DNA of 50,874 bases from Nevskiaceae bacterium (GCA_021731445.1 JAKFXK010000065.1:1-50874); one strand, 5' to 3'. Positions 16,729-26,250 are shown, counted from the first letter of the stretch. The notes: generated by a model from the sequence alone, not told the origin. Program-made: numbers and translations.

Positions 16729-19140
16729 TCAGGCAGTCACCGGCAGGCCAGCCAGGATTGTCATCAGCTCGTTGTGCCGCAAGGGCTTGACCATGTGATG
16801 GTCAAAACCGGCCTCCTCGGCACGCTGCTTGTCGGCAGCCTGGCCCCAGCCGGTGACCGCGATCAGCATGATTGCCTTGCCCCAGACCTGCTGCCGCAGC
16901 TGGCTGGCGACCTCGTAGCCGTTCAATCGGGGCAGGCCAATATCGAGCAGGATCACTTCTGGCCTGAAGCTCTCTGCCAGTGCCAGCGCCTCGATGCCGT
17001 CATGCGCCATCTGCACGGTCTGGCCGTGGAGTTGCAACAGCATCGAGAGCGACTGTGCCGAGGCAAGGTTGTCATCCACCACCAGAATGCGCCGCCGGCA
17101 CAGTTCCGCTACTGGCTCTGGTGCACTGGCAACCACTGGCGGCGGCAGTCGCTTTGCTGCTGCGGCCAATACCGGCAGGCGGACGATGAACTCCGACCCT
17201 TGCCCCAGGCCGGCACTGTGTACCTCGACGCTGCCGCCGTGCATCTCGGCCAGCTGCTTGACCAGGCTCAAGCCAATGCCGAGGCCGGATTGTCCGCGCT
17301 CCAGCGAGGCATCGACCTGCGCGAACAGCTCGAATACCCGCGTGAGCTGTTCGGCGGCAATACCGATACCTGAGTCCCGCACGCGGATCAGCACCTCCTG
17401 TCCACGGGTTTCGACCGTCAGGTGCACCTTACCCCCATTGGGCGTGAACTTGCCGGCATTGGTGAGCAGGTTGTCGATGACCTGGGCCAGCCGGGTGGCA
17501 TCGCCATCCACAGTGATCGCCTCTGAGGGCAGGCTAAGGGTCAAGGCCAGCTGCTTGGCTGCAAAGGCCGGACGCACCGCTTCGACGGCTTGGCTGACCA
17601 CCGGTGCCAATGCCAGCTGACACTTGCGCAGCTCGATCTTGTTTTGGCTGATACGGCTGATATCGAGCAGGTCATCCACCAGCCGCACCATCTGACCGAG
17701 CTGGTGATCCATCATCCGCACGGCCGCCTGTCTGGCCTCGGCACTGACCGTGTCCTGCAGGAGAATCTGCACGGCGTTGCTGATCGGTGCCAGGGGATTG
17801 CGCAGCTCGTGGGCGAGCAGGGCGAGGAACTCGGTCTTGCGCTGGTCCGCTTGCTTCAGCGTGTGCTCGACTTCACGCTGGCGGGTGATATCGGTATTGG
17901 TGCCGAAAAACCGCAGCAGCTTGCCGTTGGCATCGCGGATGGCCACCATGCGCGACAGGAACCAGCGGTACTCGCCGTCCTTGCCGCGCAGGGGAAACGT
18001 GTCTTCCCAGTCGATTCCCTCGCTGAGGTGCTTTTCAAACTTTGCCGCGACCGCCACGACATGGGCGGGATGGTGTACCGCCTTCCAGCCCTCGCCTAGA
18101 TTGTCTTCGAGGGTAGTGCCGGTGTATTCGAGCCAGCCACGATTGAACCAATCGACATAGCCCTCGGCGTCGACCATCCAGGCCAGTTGCGGAATGTGGT
18201 CGGCAATGGCGCGGAAGCGGGATTCGCTTTCCTGTATCAGGGTTTCGGCACGATACAGCTCGCTGATGTCGTCGAATGAGGTAATCGCACCGGTGATGTC
18301 GCCGTATTCGTTGCGCAAGGCCGAAAAATTGACGATGACCGGAATCCGCGTGCCGTCGGGCCGCTCGCTGAACACCGTGATGTTGTTCGCCGCGACGCCA
18401 GTGCGCATCACTTCCACCATCGGCGACTGCTCGTGAGGCAGGTAGCTGCCATCGGGGAGGTACAGCCGCATAGAGCCGCAGTAGCGCACGTTGGCATCGC
18501 CAGGCGTGGGCTGGCGCAACCACAGCTCTGCGGCGCGGCGGTTATAGCTTTGCACGATGCCGTCGAGGTCACAGACGAACACCCCGACCGGCACCGAATC
18601 GAACAGCGCCTGATAACGCAGCTCGCTCTCGGTGAGCGCAAGCTCGGTGCGCTTGCGCACCATGATTTCCTCATGCACGCGCCGGTTGGCTTCTTCGGCA
18701 GCGTCGATAACTGCCTCCTGGCCCCGGGCGCCCAGCGTCGCCTCGTTCATTGCTGGCGTGGTGGCGGGCTGCTGCACGCTTTCGGTGATCTGCACAATGA
18801 CCGCTGCCGGCAGACCATCGTCCAGCAGGGGCCACATCAGAAATGACCAGAACATCGGATGCGGCCCCGAGCGCAGTTGCTGGTCGTGGCGCAGACCGCT
18901 GCCACTCCGAGCCACCTGCTCGAGCAGGCCCCGGCACTGCGGCTGGTCGGGCAGCAGGGCGCAGAATGACTTGCCGAGCAGGGCCTGCAACGGCTGATCC
19001 AGCAAACGGCAAAACGCCGGATTGGCGTAGCGCAGGATATGACTACCGACCTCGATCACCGCCATTGGCAGCGGTGCCTGGGCCGTCATGGCGAGGCCGA
19101 GGCTGGTCAGATTCGACGGGCTATCTGGTTTGGCGGGCAT
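16729..19140 (-). CDS. PAS-containing hybrid sensor histidine kinase with C-terminal receiver
   Basis: An 803-residue soluble-looking hybrid kinase with no obvious membrane segment. An N-terminal degenerate PAS (about 15-120), a coiled stretch (135-175), a PAS domain (about 172-295) and a PAS/PAC domain (300-422) precede the HisKA H-box FLALLAHELRNPLAPI (His444). The HATPase has GxGxG elements DSGIGIA and GLGIGLSLVKQL. A REC domain (about 680-800) begins ILVVDDN, carries the phosphoacceptor in VILLDIGLPRLNGYE, and ends with the conserved lysine in HHMVKP. It should sense a cytoplasmic or redox cue and autophosphorylate with an internal relay. No separate DNA-binding partner is adjacent. The 220-base gap to the next gene (19141-19360) shows no confident promoter. 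Confidence 0.93.
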   Translation of the reverse strand: MPAKPDSPSNLTSLGLAMTAQAPLPMAVIEVGSHILRYANPAFCRLLDQPLQALLGKSFCALLPDQPQCRGLLEQVARSGSGLRHDQQLRSGPHPMFWSFLMWPLLDDGLPAAVIVQITESVQQPATTPAMNEATLGARGQEAVIDAAEEANRRVHEEIMVRKRTELALTESELRYQALFDSVPVGVFVCDLDGIVQSYNRRAAELWLRQPTPGDANVRYCGSMRLYLPDGSYLPHEQSPMVEVMRTGVAANNITVFSERPDGTRIPVIVNFSALRNEYGDITGAITSFDDISELYRAETLIQESESRFRAIADHIPQLAWMVDAEGYVDWFNRGWLEYTGTTLEDNLGEGWKAVHHPAHVVAVAAKFEKHLSEGIDWEDTFPLRGKDGEYRWFLSRMVAIRDANGKLLRFFGTNTDITRQREVEHTLKQADQRKTEFLALLAHELRNPLAPISNAVQILLQDTVSAEARQAAVRMMDHQLGQMVRLVDDLLDISRISQNKIELRKCQLALAPVVSQAVEAVRPAFAAKQLALTLSLPSEAITVDGDATRLAQVIDNLLTNAGKFTPNGGKVHLTVETRGQEVLIRVRDSGIGIAAEQLTRVFELFAQVDASLERGQSGLGIGLSLVKQLAEMHGGSVEVHSAGLGQGSEFIVRLPVLAAAAKRLPPPVVASAPEPVAELCRRRILVVDDNLASAQSLSMLLQLHGQTVQMAHDGIEALALAESFRPEVILLDIGLPRLNGYEVASQLRQQVWGKAIMLIAVTGWGQAADKQRAEEAGFDHHMVKPLRHNELMTILAGLPVTA

Positions 19141-19360
19141 TTTTTGGATTCGCTGCGCTCACTCTGTCGTCGCGTGCGATTCGCAGGGTGAGCGTCATCA
19201 CGCAATCAAGCTGATTCATCCAGCGGCTTGAAGACGAACAATACCGAAGTTTCGCAGCGGCGGCGCATTCAGCTTGGATGCGAGTGCCAACGATCAGCTG
19301 TCACGTTCTGGCGATGCCGGGCGCTTACTCTTGATCACCCTGGATCGAAAGTTCACTGCC

Positions 19361-22033
19361 ATGCGTCTGCTGCCCCTTGCCACTGTTGCGATTTTTGCCC
19401 TGCTGGCCGCCTGTAGTGGCAACGGCAGCACAGGCACCGCCCCCGCAATCGCCAAGGCGCAGGCCGCCCCCGTTGGCACCTGGCTCGCGGGGGACACCCA
19501 TGTACACAACGATCACTCCTCCGACGGCTCGGCGCTGCGGCAGGGCGCCGATGGGCGCGGGCCGGGCAACGTCAGCGTCGCCGACCAGATCGGCCAGGGT
19601 GTGCTGAACGGTCTCGACTGGCTGCCGCTCACCGACCATCGCACGTATGACCAGCATTACGACCCGCTGTGGGAATCCGCCGACCTCTTGCTGATCCCTG
19701 GCGAGGAGTGCAACGGCAGCCCGCACTGCAAGGCGCTCGGTGCGGTGGACTGGCTGGTACAGGATGCCGTCTACGCCGGTCGTCCTGACTGGAGCCGCAT
19801 CCAGGGTTCGATCTGGGATGCGCATCTGCAAGGCGCGCTCTACGGCCACAACCACCCGGACGACGGCATCGTCGGCGACGACGGCATCACGCCCAACGAG
19901 AATGCCAATGCCGTCGGCTATGACCTGGTGGAAACCTGGAACAAGGGCAGTGGCATCGCCACCGAGCTGCGCTTTGCAGAGTCGCAGTGGAACTTAGGCT
20001 TCCGCTTCGCCGGTGTCGGCGGTGGCGACAATCACTTCCGCGAGCTTTGGCAGGTCGCGGGCGTGGGCCTGCCGGCGACGCAGGTGTTTGCGCGGGACTT
20101 GAGCGAGCGCAGCATCCTGCAGGCGATGCAGGGCAATCGCGTCACCATCACCAACCGGCTCGATGGCGTGACACCCACCGCGAAGCTCGAAGCCGACATG
20201 GATGGGGATGGCGTCTTCGAGTCACTCGGCGGCGACGAGGTGGTGGTACCCGCCGGCACCGTCGGCAAGCTGCGCGTCACCGTGACCACGGCGAGCGGCA
20301 ACACCATCAACGTCTGGAAGAACCCCGGCAAGTTCGCGCCCGGCGCGGTGCCGTTCAAGACCTTCACCGGCACCATGCCGACCGCGACGCAGCTCTACGA
20401 CATCACGACCGACGACAACGACGCTTGGTACTACGTGGAGGTGATCGGCGTCGGTGAAACCGATTCGGTCAACACCGGCATCCGCGACAACCCCCAGGGC
20501 GTGACCCAGCAGATCGTCACCGGCATCGCCAACCAGCGTCGCGCGATCACAGCGCCCATCTTCATCGGGCCACGGCTCGCGGTGCCGAACCCCGCCATCC
20601 CCCTGCCGGCCGACATCGGCGCGACCGACAACGCCACCTTGATGATTGGCGGTGTCGGCAGCTTTGCGGGCTTTCCCGATGTCGCCGTCGGTGCCGAGCA
20701 TGTCCATCACGTCGTCGCCGAGCGGCATGAGCCGGGCGCGACCAGGGTGGTCTACCGCCGCCTCGCTGACGATGGCAGGCAGGCGACCGAGATTGACCTC
20801 GCCCCGGCCAGCAAGAGCGCGCGTTTCCCCAAGCTGGTGGCGCGCGGCATGGATGTGTTCGTGGTGTGGCAGGACGAGCGTGCCGGCCAAGTGCCGCGCC
20901 GCCCGGCGATCTACCTGCGCAGCTCCAGCGATGGCGGCCTGACCTGGGCGGACGAGCAGCTGATACGCGGCCTCGCGGGCCGCGCCGAGCATCCCGCACT
21001 CGTACTCACGCCAGCAGGCCAGCCGGTGGTGGTTTGGCAGGAAATCCGTGCGGCGCAGCCGTTCGATGTGTTCGCACAGGTCGTCGGCGTCGATGCCGAG
21101 CCCGTCAACGTTTCGCGCATCGGCAAGAGCTTCAACGCGGCCGATCCCAGCGATACCCGCAGCGCGCTCTACCCGGCCTCGCTGTGGCCCACCGTTGCGG
21201 TACGCGCCGATGGCCTGATGGCGGTTGGCTACCAGGACAACCGTGACGATCTCGATCCGGGCTGGACCGGTCAGGTGCTCGTCGGCGACGGCACCGAGGT
21301 GGATCACTGGAAAGTGCGCGTGCAGGTTCGCAAACCCGGCGAAGCCAGCTGGGGCGCATTCGTGCAGATGGGCAAGGATGGCGACGCCAATCGCCACCCC
21401 AGCCTCGCCTTCTCACCCGATGGCGCACTGGTGGCGGTGTGGGATGGCATGCTGGCCAACCCCAGCGGCCAGAGTCGCACCGTGCGTTATGCGATCTCCA
21501 CCGATGCCGGTGCGACGTTTGCCAATGCCGCCGATCCCGCTGGCATCGCGATCGACCCCAACACCGCCGATAGCCAGCACCCGCGGTTGGGGAATGATGC
21601 CGATGGCCGCGTGCGCGCAGTGTGGTTCGATAACCGCGCCGCCGACTGGCGCTGGCGTACGATGACGGCCGTACTCGCTGCCGACCACAGTTGGGGCACC
21701 GCGACGATGCTGATGGCGAAAGGCCTCAATGGCTGGCCTGCCACGGCGGGTGGAGCAATCGTCATGGCCAGCACCCGCAATGCCCTGCGCATGCAGCGCG
21801 ATGCAACGCAGCAGATTTTCCTGTTGCCGGCGAAGACGGCAACAGCGCCGATGCCATCAAAGCCGCCCGCCTCACCTATGCCACCTGCTGTCATTGCGCC
21901 GGCAACACCCGGCACAGCAACACCTGCTAACAGTAGCGGCCGTTTTGGCGGCGGTGCCTTCGGGCTAGCCCTGCTGCTGGTGCTGGCTCTGGCCGCCAGG
22001 CCGAGACGACAGCAAGCCTGGATTCAGATTTGA
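19361..22033 (+). CDS. Surface lipoprotein: PHP-type (CehA/McbA-like) metallohydrolase with Asp-box propeller and GlyGly-CTERM-type tail
   Basis: An 890-residue protein starting with a lipoprotein signal (LLAAC, Cys18). Residues about 35-300 resemble CehA/McbA PHP-family metallohydrolases: DTHVHNDHSSDG, then LPLTDH, PGEEC, GHNHPDD and GGGDNHF provide metal-ligand histidines and acids. The middle and C-terminal regions contain sialidase-like Asp-box turns (SSDGGLTWADE, STDAGATFANA), suggesting a beta-propeller. A Pro/Ala linker leads to RFGGGAFGLALLL and a PRRQQ end, like a GlyGly-CTERM sorting tail. Having both a lipobox and a C-terminal sorting tail is unusual. The frame is open 29 codons upstream; the ATG before the signal is preferred. 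Substrate unknown, possibly a phosphate or carbamate ester. Confidence 0.78.
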   Translation: MRLLPLATVAIFALLAACSGNGSTGTAPAIAKAQAAPVGTWLAGDTHVHNDHSSDGSALRQGADGRGPGNVSVADQIGQGVLNGLDWLPLTDHRTYDQHYDPLWESADLLLIPGEECNGSPHCKALGAVDWLVQDAVYAGRPDWSRIQGSIWDAHLQGALYGHNHPDDGIVGDDGITPNENANAVGYDLVETWNKGSGIATELRFAESQWNLGFRFAGVGGGDNHFRELWQVAGVGLPATQVFARDLSERSILQAMQGNRVTITNRLDGVTPTAKLEADMDGDGVFESLGGDEVVVPAGTVGKLRVTVTTASGNTINVWKNPGKFAPGAVPFKTFTGTMPTATQLYDITTDDNDAWYYVEVIGVGETDSVNTGIRDNPQGVTQQIVTGIANQRRAITAPIFIGPRLAVPNPAIPLPADIGATDNATLMIGGVGSFAGFPDVAVGAEHVHHVVAERHEPGATRVVYRRLADDGRQATEIDLAPASKSARFPKLVARGMDVFVVWQDERAGQVPRRPAIYLRSSSDGGLTWADEQLIRGLAGRAEHPALVLTPAGQPVVVWQEIRAAQPFDVFAQVVGVDAEPVNVSRIGKSFNAADPSDTRSALYPASLWPTVAVRADGLMAVGYQDNRDDLDPGWTGQVLVGDGTEVDHWKVRVQVRKPGEASWGAFVQMGKDGDANRHPSLAFSPDGALVAVWDGMLANPSGQSRTVRYAISTDAGATFANAADPAGIAIDPNTADSQHPRLGNDADGRVRAVWFDNRAADWRWRTMTAVLAADHSWGTATMLMAKGLNGWPATAGGAIVMASTRNALRMQRDATQQIFLLPAKTATAPMPSKPPASPMPPAVIAPATPGTATPANSSGRFGGGAFGLALLLVLALAARPRRQQAWIQI

Positions 22034-22080
22034 TTCAGATCACAGTCATAATTTGCCATTCGACCCCAACCGTCTGGGGT
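22021..22080 (+). promoter_or_regulatory. PhoP-box-like direct repeat with -10 element and leader hairpin
   Basis: Two perfect copies of GATTCAGAT (22021-22029 and 22032-22040) are spaced exactly 11 bases apart, one helical turn, as is usual for OmpR/PhoP-family response-regulator sites; the core is TTCAG-N6-TTCAG. Six bases on is CATAAT (22047-22052), a good -10, while the place of a -35 is occupied by the repeats, which suits an activator-dependent promoter. The first copy overlaps the last codons of the upstream lipoprotein gene. In the leader, ACCCCA/TGGGGT (22063-22080) can form a 6-bp hairpin. Downstream genes include a PhoP-like regulator, so autoregulation is likely. Confidence 0.6.
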
Positions 22081-22107
22081 GTCTAAAGAGTCTCTCGGAG
22101 GCTGGTC

Positions 22108-22719
22108 ATGAATGGTTCTGTCGCTTCGCTCACTGCGGTTCTGCCGCTGGCGGCTGCGCTGTTGTTTCCGATTGCCGGCCAGGCAGGCCAATATGGTCGT
22201 GAGCACTATCAGGCCCACCAGGATTACGCTCAGGTGATCTCCGCAAGGCCCATCCTGCGTGAGGTGCGTATCCGCGAGCCACGTCAGGAGTGCTACGACG
22301 AGCGCGTGGTGTACCGGGATGAATACCAGAGTCGCCATGACCGTGATGGCAGCCGTGCCGAGCGCACACTCGGCACCGTCATCGGCGGCGTCATCGGCGG
22401 GGCCATCGGCCATCAGATCGGTGACGGCTCCGGCCGCAAGATCGCCACCGCCATCGGCGCGGTGATCGGCGCGGACGTGGGCCGCAACGCGGTGCGCGAT
22501 ACGCAGCGCAATGCCTATCGTGGCGATGACCGTGGCTACCGTGAAAGCGTGGCCTACGAACCACGCTGCCACACGGTCGAGAGTGCGCGCTACGAGCAGC
22601 GTATCGAGGGCTATGACGTGACCTACCGCTACAACGGCCAGGACTACACCACGCAGATGCCCTACGACCCGGGCAGCCGCCTGCCGGTGCAGGTGGATGT
22701 CTCACCGCTGCGCTATTGA
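22108..22719 (+). CDS. Glycine-zipper 2TM outer-membrane/periplasmic protein
   Basis: A 203-residue exported protein with a signal peptide (cleavage near QAG at about 25). A glycine-zipper hairpin occupies about residues 89-125 (GTVIGGVIGGAIGHQIGD, then ATAIGAVIGADVG), as in the Rickettsia 17-kDa antigen family, and the C-terminal part is Tyr/Arg-rich (RYEQRIEGYDVTYRYNGQDY). Members of this family associate with the outer membrane and often belong to envelope-stress regulons. CGGAGG lies seven bases before the ATG. It is the first gene after the PhoP-box-like promoter and is followed 18 bases later by a small exported protein. Confidence 0.85.
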   Translation: MNGSVASLTAVLPLAAALLFPIAGQAGQYGREHYQAHQDYAQVISARPILREVRIREPRQECYDERVVYRDEYQSRHDRDGSRAERTLGTVIGGVIGGAIGHQIGDGSGRKIATAIGAVIGADVGRNAVRDTQRNAYRGDDRGYRESVAYEPRCHTVESARYEQRIEGYDVTYRYNGQDYTTQMPYDPGSRLPVQVDVSPLRY

Positions 22720-22737
22720 CGCGCTGAGGATGATGTC

Positions 22738-23028
22738 GTGAAACAGGCACTGCTCGCATCAGCTCTGCTCGCCACCACCACCACAGTATCGCTGGCGGCC
22801 GGCCTGGGGCTGCCGCAGCCGCCGCGCCTGGGTCAACCGGTACCGGATCACTTTGCAGTACCCGGCAACAATGCGCTGCCTAGCCTGCGCAGTGCGCAAG
22901 ATGCCGCGCGCGAAGCGCAGCAACTCAATGGTGGTGGCCGGGTGCTCTCGGTCGATTCCGCCACGGGTGGCTGGCGGGTGAAGCTCTTGAAAGACGGCAA
23001 CGTGCGCATGGTGTTCGTACCCGATTAA
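22738..23028 (+). CDS. Small exported PepSY-like protein
   Basis: A 96-residue protein with a signal peptide (MKQALLASALLATTTTVSLA). The C-terminal half, with GGRVLSVDSATGGWRVKLLKDG, resembles a short PepSY-type fold, often found beside PhoP/PhoQ-like genes as a periplasmic modulator. Start is GTG at 22738 with GAGGA about eight bases upstream. Small size and weak conservation make the family call tentative. Confidence 0.7.
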   Translation: MKQALLASALLATTTTVSLAAGLGLPQPPRLGQPVPDHFAVPGNNALPSLRSAQDAAREAQQLNGGGRVLSVDSATGGWRVKLLKDGNVRMVFVPD

Positions 23029-23091
23029 GGTTCGGCGCGCAGGCTTCTGTTCAGCAACAAACCCCTCCACAAACCGGAAAGAGGAAAAACC

Positions 23092-23802
23092 ATGCGAGTA
23101 CTGGTCGTTGAAGACGATAACGCCCTGCGCGAGCAGATCTGCGAAGCCCTGCGCGGCGAAGGCTATGTTGCCGAGGCCGCCGCCGATGGCGAGCAAGGCT
23201 TGTACATGGCGCAGGAATATCCGATTGATCTCGCCATCGTCGATCTGGGCCTGCCCAAGCTCACCGGCATTGATCTCATCAAGCGCCTGCGCAAGGGTAC
23301 CGGCAGCTCGACCGGTCCGCGCAGCGTGCCGGTGCTGATTCTGACTGCTCGAGATGGCTGGCAGAACAAGGTTGAAGGTCTCGAGGCTGGTGCCGACGAC
23401 TATCTCGTCAAGCCGTTCCAGACCCCTGAGTTGCTTGCCCGCGCACGTGCGCTGCTGCGTCGTGCAGGTGGTTGGGCCTCGGCCAAGCTGGTTTCAGGCG
23501 AGATCGAACTCGACACCACCGCCAAGTCGCTAAAGGTCGGCGAGCGTGGCGTCGATCTCACCAGCTATGAGTATCGCGTGCTGGAATACCTCCTCACCAA
23601 CGCCGGCAAGGTCATCAGCAAATCCGAGCTTTCCGAGCATCTCTACGCGGAGGAGGACGAGCGTGACAGCAATGTCATCGAGGTGTTCATCCGCCGCCTG
23701 CGTTTGAAGATCGACCCGGAGGCAACACTCAATCCCATCACCACGCTGCGTGGTTCGGGATACCGTTGGGATCTACCACGCCCGCAAGCTGCGACTGCCT
23801 GA
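23092..23802 (+). CDS. phoP: OmpR-family response regulator, PhoP-like
   Basis: A 236-residue regulator with an N-terminal receiver (acidic pair in VVEDDN, phosphoacceptor Asp51 in LAIVDLGLPKLTG, Lys in YLVKPF) and a C-terminal winged-helix DNA-binding domain (LTSYEYRVLEYLL to TTLRGSGYRWD). The stretch ILTARDGWQNKVEGLEAGADDY is close to PhoP proteins. A short insertion with RKGTGSSTGPRS lies in the receiver between beta3 and beta4. AGAGGA precedes the ATG. It is followed 12 bases later by its presumed kinase and preceded by two envelope proteins, probably regulated targets in the same operon. The PhoP name is by resemblance. Confidence 0.92.
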   Translation: MRVLVVEDDNALREQICEALRGEGYVAEAAADGEQGLYMAQEYPIDLAIVDLGLPKLTGIDLIKRLRKGTGSSTGPRSVPVLILTARDGWQNKVEGLEAGADDYLVKPFQTPELLARARALLRRAGGWASAKLVSGEIELDTTAKSLKVGERGVDLTSYEYRVLEYLLTNAGKVISKSELSEHLYAEEDERDSNVIEVFIRRLRLKIDPEATLNPITTLRGSGYRWDLPRPQAATA

Positions 23803-23814
23803 TCTAAAGGCGCG

Positions 23815-25131
23815 GTGTTCTCGTTACGCACGAGGTTATTGCTGGCGACTTCACTGACGCTGGCAATTTTTCTCGTACTCGGCGGCTTGAGCCTCAATCG
23901 CGCCTTCGAGGCAAGTGCAAGGCAGGCCCAGCTGGAGCGGATGCAGGCCATCAGCTATGCCTTGCTCGGTGGCGCGGAGCCGAACGAATACGGCGAGCTG
24001 TCGTTTGCCAATGAAAAGCTGCCGGACACCCGCTTGCAACAGCCGCAGTCGGGATTGGAAGCTGCCCTGTTCGGCGAATTGGCACTGCTCTGGGGCAGTG
24101 CCAGCTTGGGCGATGACATTCCAACCCCGGCCAGCCAGCCGGTGGGTGAATGGCGATTCGAGAAGGTAGGCAGTCGCTTTCTGTTGCTGTTCGGCATCAG
24201 CTATGCCGCCGACGCGGATCGGCCGCGCCACTACACGCTGATGTTGGCGGAGACCAGCGCACTCTACGAATCACAGATCGCCGCCTATCGCCGTACCCTG
24301 TTTATCTGGCTTGGCGGCGGTGCGGCGGTGCTGCTTCTGTTGCAGGGTGCGGTGATGCGCTGGAGCCTGCGTCCACTGCGGCATCTGGTACGCGAACTGG
24401 GCGAGATCGAAGGTGGCGAACGCGAGCGCATCGAAGGCCATTACCCGGTCGAGCTAAGGCCACTCACCGACGGCCTCAATGCCATGATCGTCAACGAGCG
24501 CAGCCAGCAATCACGCTATCGCAATGCCCTGCAGGATCTGGCCCACTCGCTGAAAACCCCGCTCGCGGTGCTGCATGGCATCGCTGAGCGTGAACAGACG
24601 GGTGAGCAGCAGAAGCTGCTCGGCGACCAAGTGGCGCGCATGGGGCATATCGTGCAGCACCAGCTCAAGCGCGCCGCCACGGTCGGCACCCGCGTGCTGG
24701 CCGAACCGACAACCCTGCGGCCGCTGGTCGAGAAGATCAGCGGCGCTCTGGTGAAGGTCTACCAGTCACGGCGCATCACCTTCGAAATCGACATCGCTCT
24801 CGACCTCAAGCTGCGCGCCGATGCGGGTGACCTCTACGAGATGGTCGGGAATCTTCTGGATAATGCCTGCAAGTACGGCGACAGCCGCGTGCGCATCCAC
24901 GCCAGCCGCGATCGCTGGCAGGTGACGCTGATCGTGGAAGACGACGGCCCCGGCTTCCCCGCCGAAGCCGCGCACCTGTTGGAGCGTGGCATTCGCGCCG
25001 ATACCCGGCACGAGGGACAGGGCTTAGGACTAGGCGCGGTGAAAGACATCGTCGATGCCTACCAGGGCCACCTCAAGATCGAGCAGAGCGAGCTGGGCGG
25101 CGGCAAGGTGGTGGTGCGGTTCTCGGCTTAG
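23815..25131 (+). CDS. phoQ: Sensor histidine kinase, PhoQ-like
   Basis: A 438-residue inner-membrane kinase: first membrane helix at about residues 8-28, a periplasmic sensor of about 130 residues, second helix at about 162-183, HAMP-like linker, H-box DLAHSLKTPLAVLHG, and a HATPase with NLLDNACKYG, DDGPGFP and GQGLGLGAVKDIV. The sensing domain is not strongly acidic, so magnesium sensing as in enteric PhoQ is not assured. GTG start with AAGG upstream. Partner of the regulator immediately upstream. Its stop overlaps the converging DUF6265 gene by four bases. Confidence 0.92.
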   Translation: MFSLRTRLLLATSLTLAIFLVLGGLSLNRAFEASARQAQLERMQAISYALLGGAEPNEYGELSFANEKLPDTRLQQPQSGLEAALFGELALLWGSASLGDDIPTPASQPVGEWRFEKVGSRFLLLFGISYAADADRPRHYTLMLAETSALYESQIAAYRRTLFIWLGGGAAVLLLLQGAVMRWSLRPLRHLVRELGEIEGGERERIEGHYPVELRPLTDGLNAMIVNERSQQSRYRNALQDLAHSLKTPLAVLHGIAEREQTGEQQKLLGDQVARMGHIVQHQLKRAATVGTRVLAEPTTLRPLVEKISGALVKVYQSRRITFEIDIALDLKLRADAGDLYEMVGNLLDNACKYGDSRVRIHASRDRWQVTLIVEDDGPGFPAEAAHLLERGIRADTRHEGQGLGLGAVKDIVDAYQGHLKIEQSELGGGKVVVRFSA

Positions 25132-25601
25132 GGAGCCACTTTCTTCCACTGCCATTCTTCGCGCACGGTCTTGCCGTTCTGCGGGCCTTCGATGCGCGCA
25201 TGCAGCAGGCCTGCTGCATCCAGCCAGTACTCGATGACCTGTGGAAAATCGTGGGCCTTATTCTCGAAGCGCACCCGCTGGGCACCCTGTTCGGTCATGC
25301 GGAATGGCGTCGGTGGGGCCGACATCGGCGAACCGTAAAAGGTGCTGCCCTCCTTGCTGCCAGCAATGCGCAGAAACTCGAAAGCCACCATCCGCCCATC
25401 CTTGAAATCACGATGTATCCCCAGCAAGGCGCCGCCTTTGGGCGAACTCCAGCGCTCCTCGCTTTCGATGCCGTCCTTGCTACCCGACCATTGTCCTTCG
25501 AGCCAGGACAGACGGCTCACGGCAGGATCATCCGCCGCATTTGCGAAGGCTGAAAAAGTGGACAGCAGTGCGCAGACAAGCGCAGTGGTAATGCGTTTCA
25601 T
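25128..25601 (-). CDS. Exported DUF6265-family protein
   Basis: A 157-residue protein with a signal peptide (residues 1-22, ending AFANA). The mature part begins with RLSWLEGQWSG, and includes RWSSPKGGALLGIHRDF and a KAHDFPQVIEYW strand, the typical beta-barrel-like pattern of DUF6265. Function is unknown; lipocalin-like ligand binding is conceivable. It sits nine bases downstream of orn on the same strand... i.e. its start follows the orn stop, so co-transcription with orn would run orn then this gene. Its end overlaps the PhoQ-like stop by four bases in convergent orientation. Confidence 0.8.
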   Translation of the reverse strand: MKRITTALVCALLSTFSAFANAADDPAVSRLSWLEGQWSGSKDGIESEERWSSPKGGALLGIHRDFKDGRMVAFEFLRIAGSKEGSTFYGSPMSAPPTPFRMTEQGAQRVRFENKAHDFPQVIEYWLDAAGLLHARIEGPQNGKTVREEWQWKKVAP

Positions 25602-25610
25602 GTGGACTCC

Positions 25611-26156
25611 TCAGCAGCGAAACAGCGCGGCACGGTAGTGCTTCAGCTCCGCCACCGATTCGCGCACATCGTCGAGCGCCTGGTGGCTGCCGTCCTTCTT
25701 GAGCTTGCGCAGGGTGTCCGGTGCCCAGCGTGCAGCCAGCTCCTTCACCGTCGAGACATCGAGGTTGCGGTAGTGGAAAAAGCGTTCCAGATCCGGCATC
25801 CAGCGGGCGAGAAAGCGGCGATCCTGGCAGATCGAATTGCCGCAGATCGGTGAAGCACGTGCGGGCAGCCATTGCCGCAGAAAGTCGATGGTGGCGCGGG
25901 AGACATCGGCCTCCAGCAGGGTCGAATCCTTCACCCGCTGCACGAGGCCGGACTTGCCATGCGTGCGCTGGTTCCAGGCATCCATCATCGCCAGCACGGC
26001 ATCACTCTGGTGCACAGCCATCACCGGGCCTTCGGCCAAGAGGTTCAGATCCTTGTCCGTGACCAGGGTGGCGATCTCGATGATGCGATCCTGCTGGGGA
26101 TCGAGGCCGGTCATTTCGAGGTCGATCCAGACCAGATTCTGGGCGCTATAAGCCAT
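25611..26156 (-). CDS. orn: Oligoribonuclease
   Basis: A 181-residue DEDDh exoribonuclease of normal length that degrades two- to five-nucleotide RNAs, including pGpG from cyclic-di-GMP breakdown. ExoI motif [11 protein letters not shown], ExoII region [13 protein letters not shown], and the C-terminal [14 protein letters not shown] with the catalytic His and Asp are all intact. It is divergent from the cystathionine beta-synthase gene, with a 94-base gap that shows no confident promoter. Confidence 0.97.
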   Translation of the reverse strand: MAYSAQNLVWIDLEMTGLDPQQDRIIEIATLVTDKDLNLLAEGPVMAVHQSDAVLAMMDAWNQRTHGKSGLVQRVKDSTLLEADVSRATIDFLRQWLPARASPICGNSICQDRRFLARWMPDLERFFHYRNLDVSTVKELAARWAPDTLRKLKKDGSHQALDDVRESVAELKHYRAALFRC

Positions 26157-26250
26157 TGGATTTTCACTGACAAGGGAGTCGTCAAAGGTTAGCAGCCGGG
26201 CCAGGCCTGCGTGCTAGCCTGCTGCCAATTCCACCTCTTTGAAGCCACCC

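Noticed and set aside
19188..19201. GTGA-N6-TCAC, a CRP/Clp-like core in the gap before the PHP lipoprotein gene.
   Set aside because: Only eight defined bases match, flanks do not fit, and no promoter is aligned with it.
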